From the NCBI RefSeq assembly GCF_029633865.1, contig NC_079216.1:62130915-62194914 (forward strand): DNA of 64,000 nucleotides, given 5' to 3'. How positions within the stretch are numbered: the first letter of the stretch is position 1; every line of letters begins with the position of its first letter. This DNA is from Lampris incognitus. Its lineage: Eukaryota; Chordata; Actinopteri; Lampriformes; Lampridae. Shown one piece after another: positions 1-10,491 of the stretch. The position numbers were made by a program, and so were the translations under genes. Below the pieces are notes generated by a model. The model did not search any database and was not told where the DNA came from. It saw nothing but the letters and a program-made list of their open reading frames with translations.

Positions 1-612
1 GAGGACTTGTTTCTTTGGTAAGGGTGATGCCTCTGCCTCCCAAGTGAATGGGAGTGAGCCATGGTCATGAGTCGAATCAGTGCCTATTTTTATAGGAGTT
101 TGACTTTTGTCAGCTGTTGGCTCAGCTTCGGCTGTATTGCTAACGAGCTGCGGTTCCTGGCTAACTATTAATAGGTCTGGTTCAGTTTTGTCATGGTTTT
201 TGGAAGACTTCTGAATTCTAGCCAGTTCATCTAGCAGAAGCTTCTCAAAGTCTGCTCCACTTAGTTTAGCAATACCCTGCAGTTCGGCTAAGTAAGAATG
301 GGTTAAGCATGAACTTTTGTCAGCAGCATACAGCTCAGACAGAAGCTGAATGCGATGGACAACATTTGGTGTACGGCTGGGTCTTTCGCAGGGCAAGGTA
401 TCCTGAAGAAACTGAATGGGTTCACCTGATGTGAATTCTACTATGGCTGTATCTTGAAACTGGGCTTCAGAACTGATTATTTTAATTATCCTTTCAATAG
501 AACCAAACTCTCCAAAGTACTCCAAAACGTCATTGTCTACCTCATCACCAGTCAAGCCTCCAACTAGGGCAGAATTAGGCACTTTAACATTTTCAGATTG
601 AATTACATCCAT
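1..612 (-). other. PNMA-type gag of a Ty3/gypsy element (fossil, cut by window edge)
   Basis: An open frame starts at an ATG at 610-612 and stays open to base 1, giving about 204 codons. The start MDVIQSENVKVPN and the following GDEVDNDVLEYFGEFG-type segment resemble the N-terminal domain of paraneoplastic Ma (PNMA) antigens. In fish this protein type is the gag of gypsy elements related to the ancestors of PNMA genes. Gag would build the element's capsid. The rest of the element lies outside the window, so I cannot say whether it is whole. A long terminal repeat lies just upstream at 757-3937 on the same strand. A host PNMA- or ZCCHC12-like gene is the alternative, but the adjoining repeat favours an element. 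Confidence 0.6.
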
Positions 613-1672
613 ATTTTAGGCTTTCTTATTACCACAAAATAAACCTAGGTAGCCAGTATCCGTGTTCACAGATAGAATTCAACAAAAGTGTCAAACTGCT
701 CAACTTTCACGTAACAAGGAGCTCAAAACCACTCCTGGCTGGCTCGCCAAGTTTCGTGTAGCGCCTCCAGTGCAAACTAGGGGTAGCAGTAAAGGTGCTA
801 ACATTTAACTAGGTTCGATGAGGGGTTTGCCTTGACTAACTCATGAGAGGAGTTGATGTGGAGTTGAACAGCTGACAATTTCATTGCCTCACAACAGCAA
901 AATATACACAATGCTGACTTTTACATAAAAGAATTGAAATAAAACAAAATACAGCTCTTTAAAGTAAATAAAATAAACCAAAGAAAACCTTATTCAAATC
1001 ACAACCCTCAATGAGTGTTAGCAGTCTGAGATGAAACAAAATTTCAGTTCCTTGTCCTTAAGTGTATGGGTTGGTCCAAGAGTTCAGTTCCTGATCCGTG
1101 AGTGTATTGAATATACTTCAACGATGACTATTTCTACCCTGGTAGAGGAAATAGGCTAGTGTGTATGGGTTCTTATCTGGTGTCTGGATGAACGATTCAG
1201 GCTTGTCAGACGTTTCCTGGGACAGATCCTACGGTAGGCCACCGCTTCTATGATCGTCCACAGTCTCACTGGGCTGGGCTCGCCATCACAATCTTCCAAA
1301 TTCTATCTGGTAGTTCAAAAAAAAAAACAATCTACACAAATAGTGCAGAATAGTAAGTATTCCATTCTATATCTGTTTCGAACATGAGATCTCATTAACT
1401 TCTTTTCGTTCAGTACATCTTACAATATGCTTCCAGTAACATGTATCATTACTTAATGCCTACACATATATAATTCGGTCACACAAAATCAGTGCAATCA
1501 CAGTGTAGCCTCAATACAAACCATTTAAGTGCGCTAACCACTTAAACCGAATGGCTTTAACATCAACAGGATAGGTGCCACGCATCTTTAATGCTACACA
1601 ATTCCCCAATGCTTCACTGACTAAGCTAGCGCTTGGCACTAGCTAACTATTGGCGTGAGCTATCTTCTAGAA

Positions 1673-3479
1673 CAGTGGTTCTCAACCTTTTTGGGGTCCT
1701 GGAACCCCTGCGTATTTTTGATCTACCCTGAGGACCCCTCCATCTGATCTTGGGGGAGGGGGGTTGCAATTTGTAGAAACAGTAGAAACTGCATTTTAAA
1801 TTGCATTATAGCATTTATTCACTCTTTGGGGCAAAAATAAGAGCTTTCAGTTGTAACTTAGATATAGTTAACAAAAAAAGAATTCTTATGCAGTAACTTT
1901 CAGATATATGTAACAAAACAGAATATGTATTCAGTAACTTTCAGATATACACTACCGTTCAAAAGTTTGGGATCACCCAAACAATTTCGTGTTTTCCATG
2001 AAAAGTCACACTTATTCACCACCATATGTTGTGAAATGAATAGAAAATAGAGTCAAGACATTGACAAGGTTAGAAATAATGATTTGTATTTGAAATAAGA
2101 TTTTTTTTACATCAAACTTTGCTTTCGTCAAAGAATCCTCCATTTGCAGCAATTACAGCATTGCAGACCTTTGGCATTCTAGCTGTTAATTTGTTGAGGT
2201 AATCTGGAGAAATTGCACCCCACGCTTCCAGAAGCAGCTCCCACAAGTTGGATTGGTTGGATGGGCACTTCTTTGAGCAGATTGAGTTTCTGGAGCATCA
2301 CATTTGTGGGGTCAATTAAACGCTCAAAATGGCCAGAAAAAGAGAACTTTCATCTGAAACTCGACAGTCTATTCTTGTTCTTAGAAATGAAGGCTATTCC
2401 ATGCGAGAAATTGCTAAGAAATTGAAGATTTCCTACACCGGTGTGTACTACTCCCTTCAGAGGACAGCACAAACAGGCTCTAACAGGTACTATTTAATGA
2501 AGATGCCAGTTGGGGACCTGTGAGGCGTCTGTTTCTCAAACTAGAGACTCTAATGTACTTATCTTCTTGCTCAGTTGTGCAACGCGGCCTCCCACTTCTT
2601 TTTCTACTCTGGTTAGAGCCTGTTTGTGCTGTCCTCTGAAGGGAGTAGTACACACCGGTGTAAGAAATCTTCAATTTCTTAGCAATTTCTCGCATGGAAT
2701 AGCCTTCATTTCTAAGAACAAGAATAGACTGTCGAGTTTCAGATGAAAGTTCTCTTTTTCTGGCCATTTTGAGCGTTTAATTGACCCCACAAATGTGATG
2801 CTCCAGAAACTCAATCTGCTCAAAGAAGTACCCATCCAACCAATCCAACTTGTGGGAGCTGCTTCTGGAAGCGTGGGGTGCAATTTCTCCAGATTACCTC
2901 AACAAATTAACAGCTAGAATGCCAAAGGTCTGCAATGCTGTAATTGCTGCAAATGGAGGATTCTTTGACGAAAGCAAAGTTTGATGTAAAAAAAATCTTA
3001 TTTCAAATACAAATCATTATTTCTAACCTTGTCAATGTCTTGACTCTATTTTCTATTCATTTCACAACATATGGTGGTGAATAAGTGTGACTTTTCATGG
3101 AAAACACAAAATTGTTTGGGTGATCCCAAACTTTTGAACGGTAGTGTATGTAACAAAACAGAATATGTATTCAGTAACTTTCAGATATATGTAACAAAAC
3201 AGAATTTTTATGCAGTAACTTTTAACAATGCAAACGGGAGCGAGATCTCTTATTAAAATACAATAAATTACACTTGTGAAACAGATGTAATTAGAGAAAA
3301 AAGTCCTGTTACCCTTTATAGTTTAGGTAGATAAAGGTCTCAGTAACATTTGAGTAAAATAATCCTATTTCTATAAACGTCATAGGATCTTTTTTTTAAA
3401 GATATTTTATTTTCACGGACCCCTTGCAATTACACCACGGACCACTAGGGGTCCGCGGACCCCCGGTTGAGAAACACTG
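1673..3479. mobile_element. hAT DNA transposon with 8-bp target duplication
   Basis: The left end CAGTGGTTCTCAACC and the right end GGTTGAGAAACACTG are imperfect terminal inverted repeats of hAT type. They are flanked by a perfect 8-bp duplication, ttctagaa, at 1665-1672 and 3480-3487. Outside a nested Tc1 element only about 610 bp of AT-rich hAT sequence remains, with short repeats of the form cagatatatgtaacaaaacag, and no hAT transposase. It is therefore a non-autonomous copy that needed a transposase from elsewhere. Confidence 0.9.
1950..3146. mobile_element. Palindromic Tc1/mariner element (two transposase 5' ends facing each other)
   Basis: The element begins CACTACCGTTCAAAAGTTTG, ends with the reverse complement, and is flanked by the TA duplication typical of Tc1 (1948-1949 and 3147-3148). 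The left arm 1950-2484 and right arm 2612-3146, 535 bp each, are near-perfect reverse complements. Paired coordinates always sum to 5096, so there are no indels, and I noticed only about three mismatches. A 127-bp loop at 2485-2611 separates the arms. Each arm carries a terminal repeat plus the start of a Tc1 transposase (MARKRELSSETRQSILVLRN and on, the N-terminal helix-turn-helix). The right arm reads further into the loop. No catalytic DDE domain is present, so the copy is non-autonomous and should fold into a long hairpin. Confidence 0.92.
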
Positions 3480-4017
3480 TTCTAGAACATTCAACATGAC
3501 ACAACGATACAGAACGCACCAAAGTGAGTTCTAAACATTAACATTCTCATAACTATGATACAATACGTACCAAAGTACAGGCTATTCAAACATTAGACAT
3601 TCTTATAACCCCGACTGGTTTTATGAAGAGTATCTTAACGGCTATCCGAGCCAGCGTTAGCTTCTCCCTTCAGTGCTTAGCAATAAGCTAGCACAAAAAC
3701 GTGCTTTACTCACCGGAGGTCCAAATACTTAAAAAATCGACAGACCTTCGTCTCGTAAGCTCACAGATGAGATTCTGATTACACATAACACTTTTCAGAA
3801 TCAAAAAATGTCAATACTCTAACTTTCTGAGGCTATGTATAATGAAATCCAGTCGCCGGTTCAAGAGCACAATTTCCAGGAAGATCTACCCTAGCGAGTT
3901 GCATAGTGCGCCCCTTGAGGAGCGGCATGTCACTACACCCCTAAATCAATTAGTAGCCCTGTATGTTATATGGGTTACACTGAGTTGATATATTTACGTT
4001 GTGTGTATCTGTACATG

Positions 4018-4140
4018 CCCTGTGATGTCCAGGGTGTCCCCCGCCTGCTGCCCAGTGACTGCTGGGATAGGCTCCAGCATCCCCGCCACCCTGAGAGCAG
4101 GATAAGCGGTTTAGATAATGGATGGATGGATATATACTAT
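4018..4140 (+). repeat. L2/V-SINE-type 3' tail fragment
   Basis: The stretch reads as the conserved 3' tail shared by fish L2 LINEs and V-type SINEs (gggataggctccagcatcc, then aggataagcggttt, then a TGGA repeat). A much fuller copy of the same tail is at 31015-31372. The 5' part is absent, as expected from truncated reverse transcription. Confidence 0.7.
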
Positions 4141-4144
4141 ATAT

Positions 4145-4145
<1 letters not shown>

Positions 4146-4237
<92 letters not shown>
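4146..4237. repeat. (GATA)n microsatellite
   Basis: More than twenty near-perfect GATA units follow the (TGGA)n tail of the preceding retroelement, which probably seeded the tract. Confidence 0.95.
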
Positions 4238-4239
<2 letters not shown>

Positions 4240-4261
4240 TTATGTGTGTTTATTTTCTCGT

Positions 4262-4739
4262 TTATTTTTCTTGTCTTGTGAAAACTCTAAGCCATATCAG
4301 ATGAGTGTATGTTCTCAGTCTGTTAATGACAGGGTTTGTGTATACTTGCATGTATCATGGATGAGTGTTCTTGGTGTGTGTGTGTGTGTGTGTGTGTGGT
4401 GACTATGACTCATTCATTGTACTGCTGTAACATGGGTGTTTATGGGATGTGTTGGTGTTGGGTGCTGTGCTGAATTGTGTCTCTGTCTCTTGCTATGTCT
4501 GGAATTATTGATAGATACAGGCAAATTGTGCATACCGCATTGCTGTAACTGTTTCCCGTAGCATGCTCCCTGGAGACTGCCACTTTCCAAGCACCCGGAG
4601 GGTTTTTAGGCAATTCTCCTTCACATTATCTTTCCAATTATATATTGTATCTTTTTTAATTGTTCATTTGTGTAAATAAATAAAGAAAGAAAGAAAGAAA
4701 GAAAGAAGCATAGTAAACAGATATTTCGCAATTTAGGAT

Positions 4740-4826
<87 letters not shown>
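4262..4826. repeat. Spacer with (GAAA)n and a long (GT)n microsatellite
   Basis: This stretch holds a short (TG)n near 4376-4398, GAAA units near 4684-4708, and about forty GT units at 4743-4826. I see no gene in it. Confidence 0.85.
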
Positions 4827-4830
<4 letters not shown>

Positions 4831-4833
4831 GGC

Positions 4834-5110
4834 CAGGTTTTTCTATCCTAATGGGGACCAAATGTCCCCATTAGGATAGAAAAACCTGAAACCACCTACC
4901 TTGTGGAGATATTCTTTGGGTCCCCATGAGGAAAAGGGTCTATTTTAGGGTTAGGACTTGGGTTTAGGGTTAAGGGTAAAGCTAGGATTAGGTTAAGGTT
5001 AGGGTGAGCGTTAAGGTTAGGGTGAGGGTTAAGGATAGGCATGCAGTTATGATGGTTAAGGTTGGGTTCAAGGGCTTGGGAATGAATGTAGTCAATGAGG
5101 GGTTCCCACA
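4834..5110. repeat. Fish interspersed repeat with a 25-bp hairpin and GGTTAGGG-like units
   Basis: A perfect inverted repeat with 25-bp arms (4834-4858 and 4864-4888, 5-bp loop) is followed by degenerate ggttagggt units to about 5040. It ends in ggttcccacaagtatag beside another GT tract. This layout matches a common fish repeat that sits between GT microsatellites. The GGTTAGGG runs are part of it and not a telomere. Confidence 0.65.
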
Positions 5111-5336
5111 AGTATAGGGTGACCTGGTGTGTGTGAGTGTGTGTGTGTTTCTCTCACAAGCTTGTTTCAGGAATTAGAAGATGCTCTGGTTGTTTTTGAA
5201 ATCACCATAATCCGGCACTGGCAGTGATTGTATTGACTATTCTTTACTAACAGGAAACAAGTGAAGTTTTCTTCTATTGTGAGACTAAGGCCATGTTGTT
5301 TACTCGAAGCGTGACTAGAGGCTCCATTCCACCACT

Positions 5337-5402
5337 GATTACTCATCAGTTTGCCATGATTACTGGCAAACTGATGAGTAATCACACTCATCAGTTTGCC
5401 AT
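5337..5402. repeat. Perfect 20-bp inverted repeat plus a third direct copy
   Basis: The arms at 5337-5356 and 5364-5383 are exact reverse complements with a 7-bp loop. A further 16-bp copy of the left arm sits at 5387-5402. No known element family was recognised. Confidence 0.7.
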
Positions 5403-5432
5403 TTTGCAGGATGAGTGAAATCAAAGTATAAT

Positions 5433-5495
5433 TCTCTTGGTCTAGCAGTTAGGATTTTCACCCAGGTGGCCAGGGTTCGACTCCCGGTATGGGAA
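5433..5495 (+). tRNA. tRNA-Glu(UUC)-like sequence, probable pseudogene
   Basis: The sequence contains ggtctagcagttaggatt (D arm and A box of tRNA-Glu), ttcacccagg (anticodon loop with TTC and the 3' anticodon stem), and agggttcgactcccggtatg (T arm and B box). Compared with a normal tRNA-Glu the 5' half of the anticodon stem is missing and the acceptor stem pairs poorly. It is most likely a decayed tRNA gene or retro-copy. Confidence 0.6.
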
Positions 5496-5499
5496 CTAT

Positions 5500-6482
5500 G
5501 ATCTTTTGACGATCTAAATGGGTTTTACTGTGTGCTTGAAAAGCAAACTTTCACACCCCTCACCCTCTCCGGCCACAACACAACCAACTGCACTCCCTGC
5601 CAGCGACTCTCTCCTCCCCACTGAACCCCCACCCACACTTCAGCTCAGCGTTCAACACCATCGTCCCAGATATCCTCCACTCCAAACTCACCCGGCTCAC
5701 TGCACCAGCCCCCGTCTGCCAGTGGATTAAAAACTTCCTGACAGACGGGAGGCAGCTGGTGAGGCTGGGGAAAATCACATCCAGCACCCCGACAATCAGC
5801 ACTGATGCCCCCCAGGGATGTGTGCTCTCACCGCTACTCTTCTCCTTCTACAAAAATGACTGCACCTCAGGCGACCCATCTGTTAAACTCCTGAAGTTTG
5901 CAGATGACACACCCATCATTGGCCTTATCCGGGATGGTGACGAGTCTGCATATAGATGGGAGGTTGATCGGCTGGCCTTCTGGTGTGAGCATAACAACCT
6001 GGAGCTGAACACGCTCAAAACAGTGGAGATGAAGGTGGACTTCGAGAGGAGCCCCCCAACACTGCTCCCCCTCACCATACTCAACAGCACGGTGTCTACA
6101 GTGGAAACCTACAGAATTCTGGGTTCCACAATTTCCCAGGACCCAAGGTGGGCATCCACATAGACACAAGCATCAAAAAGGCCCAGCAGAGGAGGTACTT
6201 TCTCCACCAGCTCAAGAAATTCAACCTGCCTCAGGAACTGCTGATTAAGTTCTACACTGCAATAATCCAGTCTGTCCTCTGCACATCCATCACTGTCTGG
6301 TTTGGATCGGCCACCAAACAGGACAGGGACAGACTACAACGGACAGTTAGGTCTGCAGAGAAAATCATTGGTGCTAACCTGCCCTCCATTCAGGACTTAT
6401 ACACCTCTATATAAATGCTGTATAAATGTAATGATTACTATTATTATTGTTATTACCTCCAGAGTCAGGAAACAGGCAGGCA
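5500..6482 (+). mobile_element. LINE A (L2/CR1 group), 5' part of a copy split by LINE B
   Basis: Translation gives reverse transcriptase palm and thumb segments of a CR1/L2-group LINE: CVLSPLLFSFY near 5820, LKFADDTPIIGL with the FADD catalytic box near 5895, and then KKAQQRRYFLHQLKKFNLPQ near 6175. The frame is broken in several places and the 5' half of the ORF is absent. Sequence resumes after LINE B at 7572. Clade assignment below CR1/L2 (Maui or Rex1-like) is uncertain. Confidence 0.8.
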
Positions 6483-7571
6483 AGGTCACTGATGCATGAC
6501 TTCTCTTACCATTGTTATGCCGATGACGCCCAGCTGATCTGGTCCTTTCCTCCCTCTGACACACAAGTAGAGACACGCATTGCTGCGTGCTTGACTGGCA
6601 TCTCGGAGTGGATGGCAACACACCACTTGAAGCTCAATCTGGACAAGACAGAGCTGATGTTCCTCCCGGGGAAAGGTTGCCCGCACCGAGACCTGGCCAT
6701 CACCATTGACAACAACGTGGTGGCGCCAACTCGGACTGTGAGGAATCTGGGTGTGATCCTGGATGACCAACTGTCGTTTGCTGCCAACGTTGCATCGGTT
6801 GCTCGCTCCTGCAGATTTCTTCTTCATAACATCAGGAGGATTCGCCCATTCCTCATCGACGAGTTGGCACAGGTGCTCATCCAGGCTCTGGTCATCTCCC
6901 GGCTGGACTACGGCAACTCCCTCCTTGCTGGTGCCCCGGCGTCGGCCATCAGACCTCTGGAGCTTGTTCAAAAAGCTCTAGCTCGTCTGGTGTTCAACCG
7001 CCCTAAGTTCTCCTACACAACTCCCCTTCTCATGTCCCTACACTGGCTCCCAGGAGCTGCTCGCATCCAGTTTAAGACTCTGGTGCTAGCCTACAGGGCA
7101 GTGAAAGGAACAGCTCCTTCCTATCTCCAGGCCATGGTCAAGCCCTACACCCCCGCCCGACCACTTCGCTCTGCTGCCTCGGGACGCCTGGTTGCCCCGT
7201 CGCTCAGAGGCCCCTGCTGCCGATCGACCCGGTCCCGGCTCTTTTCTGTCCTGGCCCCACAGTGGTGGAATGAACTCCCCACTGATGTCAGGACAGCGGA
7301 GTCGCTGCCCATCTTTCAGCGCAGGTTGAAAACTCACCTCTTTAACAACTACTACCCTGTTACTTGTTCTTAGCACTTATTGTATTCACTCATTTTAAAA
7401 AAAATCTCTTTCTTGCACTTTTACTTTAGCACCGGTTTTGCTCTTAGATGCTTGTTTAGATGCACTTATGACCTCTGATGACTAGTAGTTCTCCTGATTT
7501 CCTACGTTAAATGCACTTATTGTAAGTCGCTTTGGATAAAAGCGTCGGCTAAATGGCTGTAATGTAATGTA
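6483..7571 (+). mobile_element. LINE B (L2), 5'-truncated, inserted into LINE A
   Basis: An open frame at 6447-7373 encodes the C-terminal part of an L2 reverse transcriptase, from just before the YADD box (FSYHCYADDAQLIW) through LNLDKTELMFLPG, LVISRLDYGNSLL and PQWWNELPTDVR. The 3' tail (agtcgctttggataaaagcg, then aatggctgtaatgtaatgta) is the usual fish L2 ending. The copy is truncated at its 5' end but its remaining frame is open, so it is young. LINE A coding sequence resumes right after the tail. Confidence 0.88.
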
Positions 7572-7905
7572 GACCCATCACACCCTGGTCACAACCTGTT
7601 CCAACTCCTCCCCTATGGTAGGCGCTACAGAGCACTGTACCCCATAACACCCAGATGAACAAACAGTTTCTTTGCGTGGGCTGTCATTCAAATGAACGCT
7701 TAACACTGTCAAATAAATCCAACCATTTTGTATATACTGTCCTCTACATTGTACGTATACTGGCACACTCTGTCATGTCCATCCACCTCAGGCATGTATG
7801 TAAGTACCCAGCTAACATCTATCTCAGCAACTCTGATATATTCTCTGCACCACTGCATTTCATCTTATTTGTGCAAATATACTTTTTTATTTACTGTTAT
7901 GTATG
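7572..7905 (+). mobile_element. LINE A, 3' part
   Basis: The translation resembles the CR1/L2 tail (DPSHPGHNLFQLLPYGRRYRAL-like, seen here as gaccc...gctacagagcactg) and continues the copy interrupted at 6482. The AT-rich sequence to about 7905 looks like its 3' UTR. The exact end is not clear. Confidence 0.65.
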
Positions 7906-8685
7906 GATGAGGCTATTCTACAAGTGACCACTAGGTGGCACCTGTATTCTGAATTGCTGTTGTCTGGGTTGTAACCAACAGAAGAAGAGTTCCTAGTAAA
8001 GCATGGAAAAGAACAGCCGTGTGTGCGTTGTGGTCCCTGCATCGTGTGTGAAATTGTTTACACCATGGTGTTATTAGCCAGCTACATAATATTTACTCTT
8101 ATGTTTTATTGTTTAAATTTTATATTCTCTACCTAATTTATGTGTTCTAAAGATGACCTCTGATCAAATATTGCTCATTATCACCTTGGCGCTTACGTCA
8201 AGCACTTCCAGCGAAACAGCGATGGCAGGAACACGTGGCATATGGCTATTAATTAACAATAAGAATCTTTTATGGCGATTGTGTCGTAGACGGTAATCAC
8301 AGTGTGCGAGGTTACAGAGAAAATCAGGCGACTCTTGCCTGTCCAAGACCATTCATACTTCAAAGGTTCTGACCAAAATAGGCAATTACAACTACACTTG
8401 AGGCTCGTTTAATCATACAAGCCTCATACATCGTCAGAGGCAACGTTACAGGCGCCAGGACGAACATTAACAGCATCACATAGCCTGGCATGACGCACGC
8501 ACACGCACACGCACACACATCAGCATAAAACAAGTGTGTGCTGGCGGGCTGTATTAACGCCTTATCTGTCACAATTGGTGTTTGGCCGAGGCAAGCAAGC
8601 AGCAGCGCTACGTGTTCAGTTCCATGATCTATCCGCCTGTCTAGTACACCATGTCATCTACTACTACTAGTACACCATTTCATAT
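7906..8685. other. Spacer, nothing recognised
   Basis: AT-rich sequence with a small CA-rich patch near 8495-8520. No gene, tRNA or recognisable repeat was found. Confidence 0.5.
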
Positions 8686-8842
8686 TGTAGCGAATTCGGG
8701 GGACAAAGCAACCACAGGATTTGCCGCGGCCGGTACGCGAACCCGCATCGCCCGCACCGCAGGGGACATCGCTAACCGCTCGACTAAAGGGTCAGACCCG
8801 CCAGTCAGCGGCCAGCGTGTCTTCTTATCCAGGCATGTTACA
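8686..8842 (-). repeat. Divergent tRNA-module LTR (solo)
   Basis: Read on the minus strand it begins TGTAACATGCC and ends GAATTCGCTACA. Its middle carries gggtctgaccctttagtcga followed by gcggttagcgatgtc, then gcgggttcgcgtaccg, that is an A-box and B-box pair. This middle part matches the tRNA-like module of the short LTRs at 9519, 18896, 23683-24283 and 24621-24973, while its two ends differ. It is probably an older or sister subfamily. No clean target duplication was seen. Confidence 0.55.
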
Positions 8843-9518
8843 CTATATTTTCAGGTCTGAGTTGTCCCTTACGTGTGACGCTTTCCCCCACGGTACATTC
8901 AACCTGCGTACCGCCGAACTTAGCTGGCAACTTCCGCCTCCAAGACCAAGTGACGTCACGTTTCTTCATCAGAACGCCCGTCGGTGCCGTTACTCGACCA
9001 GATTCCTTTCCTGTTCTCCCGAGTGTTTTGTAGCTCTCCTTAAAAGTCAGCTACAAGTTTCGTGTGGCCGGGTTTTTCAGAGAATTCGGCAAGGGGTCTC
9101 CAAAAATTGGACCAAAAAACCCGATGAGACTTAGTACTGCGCTTGACCACGAGTTCAATCGGACATCGCAGGATCTCTCCGGTTCCAAAGTTCATTTCCC
9201 TGGTCGCAGCCGTTGTCGGATTTCCATAAATCTAGCATGTCCCTGTGACCCTGTCATGAAACCATGCTGCCGTGTGTAACTGTGCAACAACTCTGTTGTT
9301 AATGACGCCGAAAAATTGTTGAAATGCCGGTGCACACCGGGAGGGGGCGCACCTCTGAGGCAGTGCACAGGACGAGGTTCAGGCGATGGGAACTGCAACG
9401 GCGCATATACGGCGTGGGGGAAACGGTTTCTTTAAAACCACATAGCCGACGCCCCATCGAAACCGAATCCAACGCACAACTTGCGGGCTCTTTGCTGATA
9501 AAAAATAAATAATAATAA
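8843..9518. other. Spacer, nothing recognised
   Basis: Moderately GC-rich sequence with scattered CpG and a short AAT tract at its end. No gene or known repeat was recognised. Confidence 0.5.
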
Positions 9519-9741
9519 TGTAACAGTGTGGTGACCCACATCTATATAACTAGAGACATTCACCTAAGAGAGAATGCACTTCCGCTTCCGGTCCAGAGAG
9601 TTCAGTGTCGTTGTCGAATATATGACATGTAAAGTTGGAGCTAGTAAACTACCTCGACTACGTCTACTCTCACGTCTCCTGTCTCGTTGTTTTCTAACTC
9701 CACATTGGTGACCCCGACGTGATCGAACTACTAATACGAGT

Positions 9742-10491
9742 ATGTCTGACAACGACGACGCCGGTGCTAACAACATGGCTATTGCTAACGCTAGCATTTA
9801 CACCGCTACTGTGAAGCTACCCGACTTTTGGCAGCATAATCCACGGCCGTGGTTTCAACATGTGGAAGCCCAGTTCCAGCTGAGAGGGATAACGCAGGAT
9901 GCAACGCAGTACTTCCATGTAGTGGCGGCGTTAGACGCATCGACAACGGCGCGAGCAATGACGCTGTTGGAAGCTCCGCCAGCTGCTGGCAAGTACGATG
10001 CTATAAAGACATTCCTCCTGAAACTATTTGAACTGTCGGAGCTGGAGAAGGCAGACCGTTTACTGTCCCCGAATGGCCTCGGCGACGGCAAACCGTCTGA
10101 GTTAATGGAAAAAATGCTGTCTGTGCTGGGATCGGCTGATCCGGCCTTTCTTTTCACACACATTTTTCTGAGGCAGCTCCCCGCACCTGTACGCACAGCA
10201 CTGGCCAGTTCTCCTCTCGCCGCCTCCAAGGACTACCGTTCTCTGGCTGCTGAAGCAGACAGGGTTTTCCTGGCCAACCGGCAACAGTTTGTGCATGCCC
10301 TGCTACCCCACCAGACCGCCCCACCACCACCTGTGTACGACTATATGGACACCGCGGCTGCGGTGACAGCCCGCCGCCAACCTGACGACGGGCTCTGTTA
10401 TTACCATGCCAGGTTTGGGGCAAAAGCAAAACAGTGTCGCAAACCCTGCAGTTACAGGGTTCAGGGAAACGCCAAGGCCGGCGCTCGTTAA
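9742..10491 (+). CDS. Gag of the outer gypsy element
   Basis: The frame has 249 codons, starts [20 protein letters not shown] and begins shortly after the primer site. It contains the helical capsid region typical of gypsy gag ([20 protein letters not shown] and on, residues ~25-180). It ends in a short basic region near a C/H-rich stretch, [18 protein letters not shown], a reduced zinc-knuckle-like segment. It would form the capsid of the retroelement particle. Its end overlaps the pol frame by 58 bases in the -1 frame, the arrangement that gypsy elements use for frameshift read-through. Confidence 0.85.
   Translation: MSDNDDAGANNMAIANASIYTATVKLPDFWQHNPRPWFQHVEAQFQLRGITQDATQYFHVVAALDASTTARAMTLLEAPPAAGKYDAIKTFLLKLFELSELEKADRLLSPNGLGDGKPSELMEKMLSVLGSADPAFLFTHIFLRQLPAPVRTALASSPLAASKDYRSLAAEADRVFLANRQQFVHALLPHQTAPPPPVYDYMDTAAAVTARRQPDDGLCYYHARFGAKAKQCRKPCSYRVQGNAKAGAR

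Larger units (their letters stand above)
757..3937 (-). repeat. Probable LTR of the PNMA-gag gypsy element, split by a hAT insertion
   Basis: Read on the minus strand the segment begins TGTAGTGACATG at 3937 and ends GGCGCTACA at 757, the TG...CA form of an LTR. It lies directly upstream of the gag frame. A primer-site-like TGGCGAGCCAGCC follows a few bases inside. Without the 1807-bp hAT and its 8-bp duplication the repeat would be about 1.37 kb. The partner LTR is outside the window, so the ends are inferred from motif and position only. Confidence 0.45.

Noticed and set aside
4930-5045. GGTTAGGG-like runs as an interstitial telomere
   Set aside because: Units are irregular (ggttaggg, gggtgagg, ggttaagg) and belong to a recognisable fish interspersed repeat.
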